Part shown: positions 62,961 through 64,000 of the stretch, piece after piece
Layout: every line of letters begins with the position of its first letter
Numbering within the stretch: position 1 is the first letter of the stretch
DNA from: Methanococcoides methylutens MM1
GTDB lineage: Archaea; Halobacteriota; Methanosarcinia; Methanosarcinales; Methanosarcinaceae
Direction: 5' to 3'
Assembly (NCBI RefSeq): GCF_000970325.1
Contig: NZ_CP009518.1
Coordinates: forward strand, 2,232,001-2,296,000
DNA: 64,000 nucleotides
The notes under the pieces: generated by a model
The model's input: only the letters and a program-made list of their open reading frames with translations
Database searches by the model: none
What the model was told of the DNA's origin: nothing
Made by a program: the position numbers and the translations under genes

Positions 62961-63374
62961 TTACAAATGCATTATCCCCAGCAACTGCAATATCCCCAGC
63001 AACTGCAATATCCCGAAGTTCCCCCACATGACCATCAAATTGTTAACAACAAGGAACACACCAACAAAAGTGATAATCCCCCTGACCATTGGCCACATCT
63101 CGGAAACCTTCGAGTCGGAAGAGGACATGATATCCTTGTAAAACCAGTATACTACAAAGATAAAACCGATCTTCAGCACAAAGAATGCCCACACTCCGAA
63201 CTCTGCTATCAACAATGCTAGGAACCCGTTCTCTTCAACACCAACACTCAGAGCTTGAGCTGTTGTGATGAAATCCCCGAGTACGTAGAATAGCAGAATA
63301 TACCTGATATCATAAAGGAAGCTGTTGAACTCCCTGAGTGAATACCAGTTCTGTGTGGAAAGCTCCTGCTGCAT
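62961..63374 (-). CDS. Small membrane protein (DUF5658-like) with repeated C-terminus
   Basis: 137 residues with about three or four membrane helices. YILLFYVLGDFITTAQALSVGVEENGFLA has the D-xx-TT-x-GxxE-N pattern seen in DUF5658 proteins. The C-terminal peptide is LLGILQLLGILQLLGIM, from an 18-bp tandem repeat in the DNA. Function unknown. Confidence 0.6.
   Translation of the reverse strand: MQQELSTQNWYSLREFNSFLYDIRYILLFYVLGDFITTAQALSVGVEENGFLALLIAEFGVWAFFVLKIGFIFVVYWFYKDIMSSSDSKVSEMWPMVRGIITFVGVFLVVNNLMVMWGNFGILQLLGILQLLGIMHL
62973..63008. repeat. Two tandem 18-bp repeats
   Basis: TATCCCCAGCAACTGCAA occurs twice back to back, followed by a partial third copy (TATCCC...). On the minus strand each unit encodes LLQLLGI-type residues at the end of the membrane protein, so in-frame expansion or contraction would change its tail length by six residues. 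Confidence 0.85.
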
Positions 63375-63537
63375 AAATAGAAGTATCCATGTACATTGTT
63401 ATGTATGAAATGTCCACATAATTTGGTATTGTGTACACATATAACGGCGAGAAGGCTACAAACAGCGATTTACTAAACCATCACTCAAAAAAGAATTGCC
63501 ATGTATGCTTATGTAGTAGAATAACAAATGCAATTAC

Positions 63538-64000
63538 ATGGAACAAAACAAAAATACAATAGAAATATCCTCATCACTTTCTGACAACAACTGTGATGCA
63601 TACCTGATGATAGGGAACTCGAATAATGCAGACATGTATTATACCACACACTTCATCGCAGGCGACCCTTTCGCATACATCCAGACAAAACAGGGAGAGG
63701 AGATCCTCATCGTCTCCACCATGGAGCTGAACAGGGCGAAGATGGAAGCAAGAGTATCCAATGTACACACCATGCAGCAATATGGGTTCATGGAAAAGCT
63801 GAAAGCAAGGAAGGATGGAGAGCTTGCATACTGCGACTGCCTTGCGGAACTTTTCCAGCAAAAAGGAGTCAGGCACATCATGGTACCACATGATTTCCCG
63901 CTTTTCACTGCCCAGACGTTGAAAGAGGAGGGATTCGCGGTAATCCCTACCAAGAGCCCTTTCAGAGAAATGAGGAAGAAAAAGGATCACGAGGAGATAG
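63538..64000 (+). CDS. Xaa-Pro aminopeptidase / M24-family peptidase (N-terminal part, cut by window edge)
   Basis: 154 residues visible, continuing past the window. It begins MEQNKNTIEISSS and shows the creatinase/prolidase N-terminal domain: ADMYYTTHFIAGDPFAYI (as in archaeal PepQ-like proteins), EEILIVSTMELNRAKMEA, VRHIMVPHDFPLFTAQTLKEEG and, at the end, REMRKKKDHEEI, the linker to the metal-binding catalytic domain. No clear ribosome site before ATG 63538. Likely cytosolic dipeptidase or Xaa-Pro aminopeptidase. Confidence 0.8.
   Translation, partial: MEQNKNTIEISSSLSDNNCDAYLMIGNSNNADMYYTTHFIAGDPFAYIQTKQGEEILIVSTMELNRAKMEARVSNVHTMQQYGFMEKLKARKDGELAYCDCLAELFQQKGVRHIMVPHDFPLFTAQTLKEEGFAVIPTKSPFREMRKKKDHEEI

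Noticed and set aside
62973-63008. Tandem repeats considered as a CRISPR array
   Set aside because: Units are directly adjacent with no spacers and lie inside a gene.
1-64000. Search for tRNA and rRNA genes
   Set aside because: No cloverleaf with a GGTTCGA-type arm or rRNA segment was found by eye; a tRNA scan would be the decisive test.

Overview
The window is archaeal chromosome, most likely from a methylotrophic methanogen of the Methanosarcinaceae (Methanolobus/Methanococcoides-like). The evidence is a beta-RFAP synthase for (sarcina/methano)pterin, a homoaconitase/homoisocitrate dehydrogenase pair of the coenzyme B pathway, a Nop5-fibrillarin pair, an XPD helicase, an archaeal UMP kinase, an AglB oligosaccharyltransferase and an archaellum cluster in the arlCE-F-G-H-I-J order seen in Methanosarcinales. 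Genus assignment is inference; there is no rRNA, tRNA, CRISPR array or intact insertion sequence in the window.

Region 1 (1-19.0 kb) is ordinary-composition chromosome. It holds the tail of a GT4 glycosyltransferase, a CapB/PgsB-like ligase overlapping a doubled CapC/PgsC-like membrane protein, envelope and hypothetical proteins, a PaaI-type thioesterase, a HAD phosphatase, a cytosolic GAF-PAS histidine kinase with a stand-alone receiver, a leaderless Cam-type gamma carbonic anhydrase, a rhodanese lipoprotein with a Cys-rich partner, then fibrillarin-Nop5-RFAP synthase, a DUF2953-GerW pair, XPD helicase and a pilin-like protein. Region 2 (19.3-27.3 kb) holds a 2[4Fe-4S] ferredoxin, UMP kinase and the archaellum motor operon, which carries no archaellin gene. 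Region 3 (27.5-29.9 kb) is a three-gene hacB-unknown-aksF operon.

Region 4 (30-62.7 kb) is a large surface-glycan locus beginning with galU and aglB. It contains about ten cytosolic glycosyltransferases, two large membrane glycosyltransferases, two Wzx-like flippases, a complete dTDP-L-rhamnose set (rmlC-B-D-A), an asparagine-synthase-like amidotransferase, two methyltransferases, nucleotide-sugar epimerases (one intact, one broken by three frameshifts) and a ManC-type GDP-mannose pyrophosphorylase. From about 35.8 to 58 kb the DNA is mostly much richer in A+T than the flanks, apart from the rml block, which suggests a mosaic, transferred glycan island. The likely logic is: nucleotide sugars made by GalU, Rml, ManC and the epimerases feed the glycosyltransferases; the lipid-linked glycan is flipped; and AglB transfers it to S-layer protein or archaellin. 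Region 5 (62.9-64 kb) has a small membrane protein with an 18-bp tandem repeat in its 3' end and the start of an M24-family peptidase.

The observations most worth following are the CapB/CapC-like pair (tandem YegP-like repeats fused to the ligase; PgsC doubled in one chain), the doubled ArlF ectodomain, the 915-residue membrane glycosyltransferase with a four-fold repeated N-terminal half and a composition break at the domain boundary, two apparently intact genes lacking a canonical start codon (ATA in the manC-like gene, CTG in a GT2 gene), and the archaeal copy of the bacterial ytfI-ytfJ(gerW) gene pair.
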